This document shows, in pieces, positions 25,739 through 35,510 of a stretch of 64,000 nucleotides of DNA. The number at the start of each line of letters is the position of its first letter. Within the stretch, counting starts at the first letter, position 1. The notes under the pieces are model-generated. The model worked only from the letters and a program-made list of their open reading frames with translations, did no database searches and had not been told where the DNA came from. Made by a program: the position numbers and the translations under genes. Source of the stretch: Candidatus Methylophosphatis roskildensis (GTDB lineage Bacteria > Pseudomonadota > Gammaproteobacteria > Burkholderiales > Rhodocyclaceae); the NCBI GenBank assembly GCA_016708905.1, contig JADJEV010000003.1, positions 310,001 through 374,000 of the forward strand, read 5' to 3'.

Positions 25739-27214
25739 ATGAGCCGCGATTTGTTGTTGCTGGTGGATGCGCTGGCGCGCGAAAAGAATGTCGATCGGGA
25801 CATCGTTTTTTCCGCGCTCGAGTCGGCGCTCGCCTCGGCGACCAAGAAACGGATCCACGAGGGTGCCGATGTGCGGGTATCGATCGACCGTGAGACCGGC
25901 GACTACGAATCCTTCCGCCGATGGCTGGTATTGCCCGATGAGGAGGTCGAGAACGACGACCAGCAGATGGGTCTGATCGATGCGCGCGAAGAACTCGCCG
26001 ATGTGCAGGTCGGCGATTATGTCGAGGAGTCGCTGGAACCGATCGATTTCGGACGCATCGGCGCACAGGCAGCAAAGCAGGTCATTCTGCAGAAGATTCG
26101 CGATGCCGAGCGTGAGCAGATCCTGACGGATTTCCTCGAGCGCAAGGAGCACCTGGTTACCGGCACCATCAAGCGCATCGAGCGCGGAAACGCGATCGTC
26201 GAGGCGGGCCGGATCGAGGCCGTGCTGCCGCGCGACCAGATGATTCCGAAGGAGAATCTGCGGGTCGGTGATCGGGTTCGCGCCTTCCTGCTCAAGGTGG
26301 ACCGCCAGGCGCGAGGTCCGCAACTGATTCTTTCCCGGACCGCGCCGGAGTTCATCATCCGGCTGTTCGCCCTTGAGGTGCCGGAGATCGACGATGATCT
26401 GCTCGAGATCCGCTCGGCCGCGCGCGATCCGGGCGTGCGTGCCAAGATCGCGGTCAAGTCCAACGATCCGCGGGTCGACCCGATCGGCACCTGCGTCGGC
26501 ATGCGCGGCTCGCGGGTGCAGGCAGTGACCAACGAACTGGCCGGCGAACGGGTCGACATCATTCTCTGGTCGCAGGATCCGGCGCAGTTCGTTGTCGGTG
26601 CTCTGGCGCCGGCAGAGGTGACGAGCATCGTGGTGGATGAAGACGCTCACAGCATGGATGTGGTGGTCGACGAGGACAATCTGGCGATCGCGATCGGGCG
26701 CGCCGGACAGAACGTTCGCCTGGCGTCGGAACTGACCGGTTGGACGATCAACCTGATGACGGTCGAGGAGTCGCAGAAGAAGTCCGGGGAAGAGCAGTCG
26801 ACGATTCGCGAGCTGTTCATGTCGCGGCTCGACGTCGACCAAGAGGTGGCGCAAATCCTGATCGAGGAAGGCTTTTCCACGCTCGAAGAAGTCGCTTACG
26901 TACCACTTGCGGAAATGCTCGAGATCGAGGCCTTCGATGAAGATACGGTCAGTGAATTGCGCAACCGGGCGCGCAACGTGTTGCTGACCGAGGCAATCGT
27001 CGACGAAGAGCAATTGGAGAACGTTTCCGAGGACTTGCTCAACCTAGACGGGATGGATAAGCCGCTCGCAGCCCGGCTCGCGCGCGCTAACATCCGTTCG
27101 CGGGACGACTTGGCAGACCTGTCCGTGGATGAGCTTGTCGAAATCAGCGAGATCGACCAGGAGCGCGCAAAGAATCTGATTACGGCTGCGCGCGCGCACT
27201 GGTTCGAGGAGTAG
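25739..27214 (+). CDS. nusA: transcription termination/antitermination protein NusA
   Basis: Binds RNA polymerase and nascent RNA to control pausing, termination and antitermination. 491 residues: N-terminal polymerase-binding domain (1-125), S1 domain (about 135-200), two KH domains (about 230-345, with I-G-T-C-V-G-M-R-G-S-R and A-I-G-R-A-G-Q-N-V-R) and two C-terminal acidic repeats (about 360-491), as in other proteobacteria. Start MSRDLLLLVDAL has the GAGAGGGG site. 34 bases after rimP. Confidence 0.97.
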   Translation: MSRDLLLLVDALAREKNVDRDIVFSALESALASATKKRIHEGADVRVSIDRETGDYESFRRWLVLPDEEVENDDQQMGLIDAREELADVQVGDYVEESLEPIDFGRIGAQAAKQVILQKIRDAEREQILTDFLERKEHLVTGTIKRIERGNAIVEAGRIEAVLPRDQMIPKENLRVGDRVRAFLLKVDRQARGPQLILSRTAPEFIIRLFALEVPEIDDDLLEIRSAARDPGVRAKIAVKSNDPRVDPIGTCVGMRGSRVQAVTNELAGERVDIILWSQDPAQFVVGALAPAEVTSIVVDEDAHSMDVVVDEDNLAIAIGRAGQNVRLASELTGWTINLMTVEESQKKSGEEQSTIRELFMSRLDVDQEVAQILIEEGFSTLEEVAYVPLAEMLEIEAFDEDTVSELRNRARNVLLTEAIVDEEQLENVSEDLLNLDGMDKPLAARLARANIRSRDDLADLSVDELVEISEIDQERAKNLITAARAHWFEE

Positions 27215-27228
27215 CAGCAGGAGCGGAT

Positions 27229-29910
27229 ATGGCACAGATGAATGTCACACAGTTCGCCAGCGAGCTGAAGATGCCAGCGACGGCACTGCTCGAGCAGTTG
27301 CAGAAGGCGGGCGTGGAAAAAAGCGAGGCGAGTGATCTCCTTTCCGAACAGGACAAGACTCGTTTGCTCGAGTATCTACGGCGGGCGCACGGCGAAACCC
27401 AGACCAAGACGAAGATCACCCTGACCCGCAAGGAAACCAGCGAGATCAAGAGATCGGACTCCACCGGCAAGCCTCGCACGATTCAGGTCGAGGTGCGCAA
27501 GAAGCGCGTGCTGGTCAAGCGCGATCCGAATGAAGCTGCGACGGCCGAGCACGGGGCGGCGCCAATTGGCGAAGTGGCGGCGCCGGTAGAACCGGTCACG
27601 GTTGTTGCGGAGCTCGTTGTCTCGCCGGTTGAGCTTGCGCCGATCGAGCACGCCGTGGTCGAGCCGGGTATGAGTGAGGCGCCAGCCGACATCGCTGCCA
27701 GGGCTGAACCCCTGATTGGTGCCGATGAACTCGAGCGCCGGGCAAATGAAGCACGCCGTCACGCCGATCTGGCGTCGATCCAGGCTGCTGAAGTCAAAGC
27801 GAAGCAGGGGCGCGAAGTAGAAGCCAAGCGCAGGGCGGAAGAGCGGCTCGCGCAGTTGCAGGCGGATGCCGAGGCAAAGGCGCGCGCTGCCGACGCCAAG
27901 CCGGTCGAGGCCGCCGCAGCAGTTGCCCAGCCAGGTACTGCGACGCTGCACAAGCCGGTCAAGGCCGCGGGCGAAGCAAAGAAGGAAGCAAAGAAGCCCG
28001 CGTCGACGTGGAAGGACGAAAGCGCCAAGCGCCGCGGCATCAAGACACGCGGGGATACCAGCCCGAGTGCCGGTTGGCGTGGGGGCCCGCGTGGACGCCA
28101 CCATCGCCACAGCGAAGAAGCGCCTTCCGCGCAGATGCCGGCCGAGCCGATCGTTCGCGAAGTGCTGGTGCCGGAGACCGTCACGGTCGGCGACCTGGCG
28201 CACAAGATGGCCGTCAAGGCCGCTGAGGTGATTAAGGTTCTGATGAAAATGGGCACCATGGTCACCATCAATCAGGTACTGGACCAGGAAACCGCGATGA
28301 TCATCGTCGAGGAGATGGGCCATATCGCGAAGGCGGCAAAGCTCGACGATCCGGACGCATTCCTGACTGAAGACCAGGAGGCCCAGAAGGATGTCGAATC
28401 GCTGCCGCGCGCACCGGTCGTGACCGTGATGGGCCACGTCGACCACGGCAAGACCTCGCTGCTCGACCACATCCGCAAGACCCGCGTCGCCTCCGGCGAA
28501 GCGGGGGGCATCACGCAGCACATCGGCGCCTATCATGTGGAAACGCCGCGTGGCGTCATTACCTTTCTCGATACGCCGGGTCATGAGGCGTTCACGGCGA
28601 TGCGTGCCCGGGGCGCGAAAGCGACCGACATCGTCATTTTGGTTGTCGCGGCAGACGACGGCGTGATGCCGCAGACCAAGGAAGCCATTCATCATGCCAA
28701 GGCCGCTGGGGTGCCGCTGGTGGTGGCGATCAACAAGATCGACAAGCCGGAAGCCAATCCCGAGCGCGTGAAGCAGGAACTGGTCGCAGAAGGCGTCGTG
28801 CCGGAAGAGTACGGCGGCGATTCGCCATTCGTTCCGGTATCGGCCAAGACCGGCGCGGGTATCGACAGCCTGCTGGAAAACGTGCTGCTTCAGGCCGAAG
28901 TGCTTGAACTCATGGCGCCGGAAGACGCGCCAGCCAAGGGCTTGATCATCGAGGCGCGCCTGGACAAGGGTAAGGGGCCGCTCGCGACGATTCTTGTACA
29001 GCAGGGCACCCTCAAGCGTGGCGATATCCTGCTCGCCGGCGCGGTGTTCGGCCGGGTGCGGGCGATGCTGGATGAGGCCGGCAAGAGCGTCGCTGAGGCC
29101 GGGCCGTCGATTCCGGTCGAGATTCAGGGCCTGCAGGATGTGCCGTCCGCCGGCGATGAGGCCATGGTACTTGGCGATGAACGCAAGGCGCGCGAGATCG
29201 CGCTGTTCCGCCAGGGCAAGTACCGCGACGTCAAGCTTGCCAAGCAGCAGGCGGCCAAGCTCGAAAACATTTTTGAGCAGATGGGCGAGGGCGAGGTCAA
29301 ATCGCTTGCGCTGATCGTCAAGGCCGACGTGCAGGGGTCGCAGGAGGCGTTGGCGCACGCGCTGGCGAAGCTTTCGACCGGAGAGGTCAAGGTGAATATC
29401 ATTCATGGTGCGGTCGGTGGTATCACCGAATCCGACGTGAATCTGGCCTCGGCGTCCAAGGCCGTGATCATCGGTTTCAATACGCGGGCTGACGCAAGCG
29501 CGCGCAAGGCCGCCGAGACCTTCGGTGTCGATATCCGCTATTACAATATCATTTACGACGCAGTCGACGAGATCAAGGCGGCGCTCGGCGGCATGCTCTC
29601 GCCGGAGAAGCGCGAAAAGATCATCGGGCAGGTCGAGATTCGCCAGGTTTTCCGCATCTCCAAGGTCGGTGCGGTGGCCGGCTGCATGGTGCTCGACGGC
29701 GTGGTCAAGCGCGGCGCACAGATTCGCCTGCTGCGCGACCATGTGGTGGTATGGACCGGCGAACTCGACTCGCTGAAACGCTTCAAGGATGACGTCAGGG
29801 AGGTGAAAGGCGGCTTCGAGTGCGGCCTCTCGCTGAAGAACTACAACGACATTCAGGAAGGCGACCTGCTCGAAGCGTTCGAGATCGAGGAAGTGGCACG
29901 CACGCTCTGA
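27229..29910 (+). CDS. infB: translation initiation factor IF-2
   Basis: GTPase that places initiator tRNA on the ribosome. 893 residues: an IF2_N domain at the very N terminus (V-T-Q-F-A-S-E-L), a charged Ala/Glu/Lys-rich linker to about residue 300, a second IF2_N-type segment, and the G domain with P-loop G-H-V-D-H-G-K-T at 402-409, D-T-P-G-H-E and N-K-I-D. Domains II-IV follow. AGGAG precedes the ATG. Follows nusA by 14 bases. Confidence 0.97.
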   Translation: MAQMNVTQFASELKMPATALLEQLQKAGVEKSEASDLLSEQDKTRLLEYLRRAHGETQTKTKITLTRKETSEIKRSDSTGKPRTIQVEVRKKRVLVKRDPNEAATAEHGAAPIGEVAAPVEPVTVVAELVVSPVELAPIEHAVVEPGMSEAPADIAARAEPLIGADELERRANEARRHADLASIQAAEVKAKQGREVEAKRRAEERLAQLQADAEAKARAADAKPVEAAAAVAQPGTATLHKPVKAAGEAKKEAKKPASTWKDESAKRRGIKTRGDTSPSAGWRGGPRGRHHRHSEEAPSAQMPAEPIVREVLVPETVTVGDLAHKMAVKAAEVIKVLMKMGTMVTINQVLDQETAMIIVEEMGHIAKAAKLDDPDAFLTEDQEAQKDVESLPRAPVVTVMGHVDHGKTSLLDHIRKTRVASGEAGGITQHIGAYHVETPRGVITFLDTPGHEAFTAMRARGAKATDIVILVVAADDGVMPQTKEAIHHAKAAGVPLVVAINKIDKPEANPERVKQELVAEGVVPEEYGGDSPFVPVSAKTGAGIDSLLENVLLQAEVLELMAPEDAPAKGLIIEARLDKGKGPLATILVQQGTLKRGDILLAGAVFGRVRAMLDEAGKSVAEAGPSIPVEIQGLQDVPSAGDEAMVLGDERKAREIALFRQGKYRDVKLAKQQAAKLENIFEQMGEGEVKSLALIVKADVQGSQEALAHALAKLSTGEVKVNIIHGAVGGITESDVNLASASKAVIIGFNTRADASARKAAETFGVDIRYYNIIYDAVDEIKAALGGMLSPEKREKIIGQVEIRQVFRISKVGAVAGCMVLDGVVKRGAQIRLLRDHVVVWTGELDSLKRFKDDVREVKGGFECGLSLKNYNDIQEGDLLEAFEIEEVARTL

Positions 29911-29932
29911 GCGCGCCTGCCCATGCGAGGCC

Positions 29933-30310
29933 ATGCCAAAGGAGTACTCGCGGAGCAGCCGTGTGGCCGAGCAGATTGGCCGCGAACTGGCGGAGCTGAT
30001 CCAGTTGGAGCTGAAGGATCCGCGGGTCGGCTTGATCACCCTGACCGACGTCGAGATCACGGCCGACTACGCGCATGCCAAGGTCTTCTTCTCGTCACTG
30101 AAGGGCGAGGCCGGCATCGAGGAAGTGATGGCCGGCCTGCGGGCAGCAAGCGGGTTCTTGCGCCATGAACTTGGTCGCCGGGTGCGAATCCACACGCTGC
30201 CTGAACTGCACTTCGTGTACGACCGTTCTGTCGAACGGGGCGATCGGCTTTCCCGCCTGATCGACGAGGCAGTCCAGTCCGACCGCGACGCTCGGCACAG
30301 GCAGGACTGA
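29933..30310 (+). CDS. rbfA: ribosome-binding factor A
   Basis: KH-fold cold-adaptation factor that matures the 30S subunit. 125 residues, with S-R-V-A-E-Q-I-G-R-E-L-A-E-L-I near the N terminus, K-D-P-R-V-G-L-I-T-L-T-D-V and the C-terminal P-E-L-H-F-V-Y-D-R-S. Its stop is directly followed by the truB ATG. Confidence 0.95.
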   Translation: MPKEYSRSSRVAEQIGRELAELIQLELKDPRVGLITLTDVEITADYAHAKVFFSSLKGEAGIEEVMAGLRAASGFLRHELGRRVRIHTLPELHFVYDRSVERGDRLSRLIDEAVQSDRDARHRQD

Positions 30311-31252
30311 ATGCATTCACCGCGTCGTTCGCCACGTAGCAAGGTGGACGGGGTGATCCTGCTCGACAAGCCAACCGGCATCAGTTCGAACGCAGCGCTG
30401 CAGCGGGTAAGGCGGGCCTTCAATGCTGCCAAGGGCGGGCATACCGGCACGCTGGATCCCCTCGCGTCGGGCCTGCTGCCGCTGTGTCTCGGCGAGGCGA
30501 CCAAATTCTCGCAGACCCTTCTCGATGCCGACAAGGCTTACGAGGTGGAACTGAGACTCGGCGTGTGTACCAGCACCGGTGACGCCGAGGGGCAAGTGAT
30601 CGAGATCAGACCGGCGAACGTCACGCGGGCCGACCTGGCCGCCGCATGCCGGAGATTCATCGGAGAGATCGACCAGGTGCCACCGATGTACTCGGCGCTC
30701 AAGGTGGCCGGCCGACCGCTCTACGCTTACGCGCGCGAAGGGGTGACTCTGGAACGCAAGTCCAGGCGCGTCACCATCGAGCGGATCGAGGTGCTGGGGT
30801 CTGAGATGGATACGGCACGACTTGCAGTGGATTGCAGCAAGGGAACCTATATGCGCGTGCTGACCGAGGACATCGGTGCGCTGCTGGGATGCGGGGCGCA
30901 TCTGGTTTCACTTCGCCGGACGCGAATTGGCCGCTTTAGGATCGACGAAGCGATACCGCTGGCTCAGATCGAGGCGGACCCGAGCGGCGCACCGGCATGG
31001 CTGCTGCCGGTGGATCACCTGCTTGCGGATCGGCCATCCGTATCGCTCGACGAACAGGCAGCACGCAGATTCGCGCATGGTCAGACGACCACCGTGACCA
31101 CCCAAGTCAACGACGGACTTGTCCGGGTCTATGGACCGACCGGCCGGTTCATCGGGGCGGCCGACCACGAATCCGGCCAATTGCGACCGAGGCGGCTGCT
31201 TGGCGCAAGTGATTCCGCGGGACAGCCGCCGAAAAGCCTCGCGGCGAATTGA
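30311..31252 (+). CDS. truB: tRNA pseudouridine(55) synthase TruB
   Basis: Makes pseudouridine 55 in the T-loop of tRNAs. 313 residues. The catalytic Asp49 lies in G-G-H-T-G-T-L-D-P-L-A-S-G-L; the N-terminal G-V-I-L-L-D-K-P-T-G motif and a C-terminal PUA-like domain are present. Starts on the base after the rbfA stop. Confidence 0.95.
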   Translation: MHSPRRSPRSKVDGVILLDKPTGISSNAALQRVRRAFNAAKGGHTGTLDPLASGLLPLCLGEATKFSQTLLDADKAYEVELRLGVCTSTGDAEGQVIEIRPANVTRADLAAACRRFIGEIDQVPPMYSALKVAGRPLYAYAREGVTLERKSRRVTIERIEVLGSEMDTARLAVDCSKGTYMRVLTEDIGALLGCGAHLVSLRRTRIGRFRIDEAIPLAQIEADPSGAPAWLLPVDHLLADRPSVSLDEQAARRFAHGQTTTVTTQVNDGLVRVYGPTGRFIGAADHESGQLRPRRLLGASDSAGQPPKSLAAN

Positions 31253-31278
31253 GTTGGCGAAGAAAAAGCACGTATAAT
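31249..31278 (+). promoter_or_regulatory. promoter of rpsO
   Basis: TTGAGT (-35) and a perfect TATAAT (-10) separated by 18 bases, about 40 bases before the rpsO ATG and overlapping the truB stop. A separate rpsO promoter is usual in proteobacteria. Confidence 0.75.
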
Positions 31279-31317
31279 CATTCGTTTTACACGAGACCAG
31301 ACCACAGGTAACGCTTC

Positions 31318-31587
31318 ATGGCAATCCAGACAGCAGACAAGGCCAAGATCGTCGGCAACTACCAGCGTGCTCAGGGTGATACCGGCTCCCCTGAGGTGCA
31401 GGTCGCGCTGCTTACTGCGCGGATCAATGACCTGACCGGCCACTTCAAAGCGCACGTGAAGGACCACCACTCGCGTCGTGGACTTCTAAAGATGGTCAGC
31501 GCGCGCCGCAAGATGCTCGACTACCTCAAGCGCAAGAACGCCGATAGTTATCGCTCGCTGATCGAGCGCCTCGGTCTGCGCAAGTAA
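31318..31587 (+). CDS. rpsO: 30S ribosomal protein S15
   Basis: 89 residues, exact family length. It binds the central domain of 16S rRNA; conserved segments are G-D-T-G-S-P-E-V-Q-V-A-L-L-T and D-H-H-S-R-R-G-L-L-K-M-V-S-A-R-R-K. Followed by a hairpin and pnp, as in E. coli. Confidence 0.97.
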   Translation: MAIQTADKAKIVGNYQRAQGDTGSPEVQVALLTARINDLTGHFKAHVKDHHSRRGLLKMVSARRKMLDYLKRKNADSYRSLIERLGLRK

Positions 31588-31640
31588 GTCGCCCGAATGT
31601 CGGTGAGCCCAGTTCAACCGAGCGGGCAGAAGGAATGACG

Positions 31641-31682
31641 CCGGCGATGGCCAATGAGGCTATCGCCGGTTTTGTGTTTGTT
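31641..31682 (+). terminator. rpsO-pnp intergenic hairpin (terminator or processing site)
   Basis: A 12-base stem (CCGGCGATGGCC with GGCTATCGCCGG, AATGA loop, one G-T pair) followed by the T-rich TTTTGTGTTTGTT. In E. coli the corresponding hairpin is a partial terminator with an RNase III site nearby; the role here is inferred. Confidence 0.7.
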
Positions 31683-31739
31683 GAGCCTCGCAGATGGCGA
31701 ATGTTACGTACTGCGGCTTGCTAGCGAAAGGACAAGACC

Positions 31740-33891
31740 TTGTTTAATCACGCAAAAAAAGAGCTTTACCTACGGCCAGCACACGGTCGCCCTGGAAACC
31801 GGCGAAGTTGCCCGCCAATCGAGCGGTGCGGTGGTCGTCAGCATGGACGACACCGTGGTTCTCGCCACCGTGGTCGCGAAAACGGAGGCCAAGCCGGGGC
31901 AGGATTTCTTTCCGCTCACTGTTGATTACGCCGAGAAGTTCTATGCCGCCGGTCGGATTCCTGGCGGGTTTTTCAAGCGCGAGGGGCGACCGTCAGAGAA
32001 GGAGACGCTGACCTCGCGCCTGATCGACCGGCCGATCCGGCCGCTGTTTCCGGACGGTTTCTACAACGAAGTTCAGGTCATCATCCATGTGCTTTCGCTC
32101 AATCCCGAGGTCGATGCCGACATCCCGGCATTGATCGGCGCGTCGGCTGCATTGACGATCTCGGGTATTCCGTTCAACGGGCCGATCGGCGCAGCCCGGG
32201 TCGGTTACCTGGACGGTGCCTACATCCTCAATCCCACTGCGAGCCAGATCAAGGAGAGCCAACTCAATCTCGTGGTAGCCGGCACGCAGGCGGCGGTGCT
32301 GATGGTCGAGTCAGAGGCCAAGGAACTGTCGGAAGATGTCATGCTGGGTGCCGTGGTGTACGGTCATGAGCAGATGCAGGCCGCGATCAACGCGATCAAT
32401 GAACTGGTTGAAGTTGCCGGAAAGCCTGAGTGGGACTGGCAACCGCCCGCCAGGGACGACGGGTTGATCGCCACGATCGCCGAAATCGCCGAGGGTCCGC
32501 TGCGCGAGGCGTATCGGCTGACCCAGAAACAGCTTCGCAACACGAAGATCAACGAGATTCGCAGCGCGCTGGTCGCACGATTGACCACTGACCTGCCCGA
32601 AGGCGCCACAGCGTCCGACCTCAATACAGTCAGAAACCACTTCCACGATCTTGAAGCCAACATTGTTCGCAGTCAGATCCTCAATGGCGACCCGCGAATC
32701 GATGGCCGGGACACGCGTACGGTGCGGCCGATTGCGATCCGCAACAGCGTGTTGCCGCGCACTCATGGCTCCGCGTTGTTTACCCGGGGCGAAACCCAGG
32801 CATTGGTCATCGCGACGCTCGGTACAGGCCGCGACGAGCAGATCATCGATGCACTGGCCGGCGAGTACAGGGAGCGCTTCATGCTCCATTACAACATGCC
32901 GCCGTTCGCCACCGGCGAAACCGGCCGGTTCGGCGCGCCCAAGCGCCGCGAGGTCGGTCACGGGCGTCTGGCCAAGCGAGCCCTGGTCGCTGTACTGCCA
33001 GCGCCAGAGGAGTTCAGCTACTCGATGCGCGTGGTCTCGGAAATTACCGAGTCGAATGGCTCCTCATCGATGGCGTCGGTCTGCGGTGGTTCCCTTGCGC
33101 TGATGGATGCCGGCGTGCCCCTGAAGGCGCATGTGGCGGGAATTGCCATGGGCCTGATCAAGGAGGGCAGCCGTTTCGCAGTGCTGACCGACATTCTCGG
33201 TGACGAGGATCATCTGGGCGACATGGACTTCAAGGTGGCGGGCACCGACAATGGTGTCACTGCGTTGCAGATGGATATCAAGATCCAGGGGATCACCAAG
33301 GAAATCATGCAGGTTGCGCTGGCACAGGCCAAGGAAGCCCGGATTCACATTCTTGGGCAGATGAAGGCCTCGATGTCCAGTCCGCGTGGTGAAGTTTCGG
33401 CCTACGCGCCGCGGCTGCTGACGATGAAGATCAACCCCGAGAAGATCCGCGACGTGATCGGAAAGGGCGGCGCCGTGATCCGCGCGCTGACGGAAGAAAC
33501 GGGTACTACGATCGACATTACAGACGATGGCACGGTGACGATCGCCTCGGTCAATTCCGACATGGCGGAAGTCGCCAAGAAGCGGATCGAGGCGATCACT
33601 GCCGAGGTCGAGGTCGGAAAGGTCTATGAAGGAACAGTGCTGCGACTGCTCGACTTCGGTGCCATCGTCAGCGTGCTTCCGGGCAAGGATGGCCTGCTTC
33701 ACATCTCGCAGATCGCCAACGAGAGAATCGAAAAAGTTGCGGACCATTTGAAGGAAGGCCAAGTAGTCAATGTGAAGGTGCTCGAGACGGACGAGAAGGG
33801 CCGCATTCGCTTGTCGATGAAGGCGGTTTCCCTCGAGTCACAACAAGGTCAGCGGCAACAAGCGACCGAAGCACCGTCACAGCCCAATTGA
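31740..33891 (+). CDS. pnp: polyribonucleotide nucleotidyltransferase, apparent N-terminal frameshift
   Basis: 3'-5' phosphorolytic exoribonuclease of the RNA degradosome. Two RNase PH domains (first containing V-D-Y-A-E-K-F-Y-A-A-G-R-I-P-G-G-F, second F-M-L-H-Y-N-M-P-P-F-A-T-G-E), a KH domain with V-I-G-K-G-G-A-V-I-R and an S1 domain (G-T-V-L-R-L-L-D-F-G-A-I). The expected start is TTG at 31740 (MFNHAKK, with AAAGGA upstream), but an A7 run at 31754-31760 puts it one base out of frame with the body; A6 would give MFNHAKKSFTYGQHTV. A TTG at 31681 is in frame but adds unrelated residues. Treat as functional with a suspected one-base error, or as frameshift-regulated. Confidence 0.85.
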
Positions 33892-33944
33892 CAGGCGACT
33901 TGGCGCTGATCGTGAAGAGCGCGCGTTGCGGGCTCTCCCGCTGA

Positions 33945-33973
33945 TTGACCCGCTTGCGACGCGCAGGTAATAT
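33945..33973 (+). promoter_or_regulatory. promoter of tRNA-Pro
   Basis: TTGACC (-35), 17-base spacer, TAATAT (-10), ending ten bases before the tRNA. Confidence 0.75.
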
Positions 33974-33983
33974 CCGCGGTCCT

Positions 33984-34060
<77 letters not shown>

Positions 34061-34195
34061 GCATTTCTGCCCGAATCGGAACGCTGGCGTTTCGTCTTGA
34101 TTCGATGCTCAACGCGAGGTTCTGGCGCCCAACGCGGCGATCGTCGCGGAGTCATCTGAGAGGGTTCGGGTTTCACCAATACCGCTTTCCGAAAT

Positions 34196-34270
34196 GCGGC
34201 AGTAGCTCAGTTGGATAGAGCACCGGCCTTCTAAGCCGGGGGTCGGTGGGTTCGAGTCCTCCCTGCCGCG
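34196..34270 (+). tRNA. tRNA-Arg (anticodon TCT)
   Basis: GCGGCAG/CTGCCGC acceptor stem, anticodon stem CCGGC/GCCGG with loop CTTCTAA, T-arm around GGTTCGAGTCC, discriminator G. The CCA end is not encoded (CAT follows), unlike the tRNA-Pro 135 bases upstream. Confidence 0.93.
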
Positions 34271-34557
34271 CATCAGTCTGCAAGTGCGGACATCGAGTCT
34301 TGATTCTCTCAAGCATTGCATTGTTGCCCACCTTCTGAACCGCGTACCGTCCCGCAGCATCGAGGTGAGACCGGCCATGTGGACTAGTACGTTTGCAGGC
34401 TTGGATGGGCGCGAGTATTGGTTCAGAATGATCGGGTGAGTATTGCATTGGGTCGGCAACAGGGAAGTCCTCTGACGATGCGCTCGAAGCGGTGTTTGTT
34501 TTCGTCGGTGAAGCGCAATACATGTTGGGGTTAGCTGCGACTTTGGAATTCGATGAG
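34271..34557. other. non-coding stretch before the lytic transglycosylase
   Basis: No gene supported; presumably holds the promoter of the next gene, but no clear boxes are seen. Confidence 0.4.
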
Positions 34558-35459
34558 ATGTTGACGCGATTTCGTTCTGGACCCTCTCAGGTGTGCCGCT
34601 TTATGCTCGGCGCCGGGCTCGTGTTGGCAAGCCAGATTGCAGTCGCGGGACTGACGGAATCTGACACTCTGGAACTTAAATGGCTGCGCCTTCAAGCGGT
34701 CGCACTCGAGCACGGCGAGGGCGTCGAAAAGGACGAACTCCGGGCCCATTCCCTATATTGCGATGCGGCCAGGCGGGGAGACCCCGAGGCGCTGTTCAGC
34801 CTTGGCTGGATGTATGCGAATGGTCGTGGATTTCCCCGTGACGACGGGCGTGCGTTGTATCTGTTTCGCGCTGCAGCCGAATCCGGGCACGAGCATGCTG
34901 TTCAAATGGTTGCGCGTCTTGCAGGACAGGAGGCCGTTCAGCCGGAATGTCTGCAAGTGAAGATTGAGGAAGAGGCGGTCGATGAAGAAGGCCCGGCTGT
35001 TGTCGAACACGATCCGACGATTCCAAAAAGGGTGGTCGATCTCGTCAACAGGCTTGCGCCCGAGTACAGAATTCATCCGAAGTTGGCTCTCGCAGTCATC
35101 CGGGTCGAGTCGGGCTTTGATCCCAAGGCAATCTCGCCAAAGAGTGCGCAGGGGTTGATGCAACTGATTCCCGACACTGCGAAGCGGTTCAACGTGAAGA
35201 ACCCGTTCGACCCGGAACAGAATCTTAGAGGGGGCTCGCCTATCTTCGCTGGTTGCTCGCATACTTTCGCGGCGATGTCCCGCTCGTTTTGGCCGGCTAC
35301 AACGCGGGCGAGGGTGCCGTGGACCGGTATCGGGGGGTGCCCCCGTATCTTGAGACCCGCACTTACGTAAAGCGGGTGATGGCGCTCTACGGCAGAGAGA
35401 GCCATCCGTTCGTCGAAGACGGCGTCAGTCGTCCATCTGAAACGCGATTTCGTCAATAG
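34558..35459 (+). pseudogene. Sel1-repeat lytic transglycosylase, frameshifted
   Basis: Predicted periplasmic muramidase. An N-terminal signal-like segment (MLTRFRSG..., then hydrophobic F-M-L-G-A-G-L-V-L-A-S) is followed by Sel1/TPR-like repeats (D-P-E-A-L-F-S-L-G-W-M-Y-A-N-G-R-G) and an SLT domain whose catalytic glutamate is in V-I-R-V-E-S-G-F-D-P-K-A, then G-L-M-Q-L-I-P-D-T-A. At the G5 run 35230-35234 the frame breaks; with G6 it would continue L-A-Y-L-R-W-L-L-A-Y-F-R-G and V-L-A-G-Y-N-A-G-E-G-A-V to the stop at 35459. The lesion removes the rest of the SLT domain, or is a sequencing error. Confidence 0.8.
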
Positions 35460-35510
35460 GGTTGGCTTGCAGTCCGGCTTTTTTTCCGATGTCGGCATTT
35501 TCGGCGAGAA

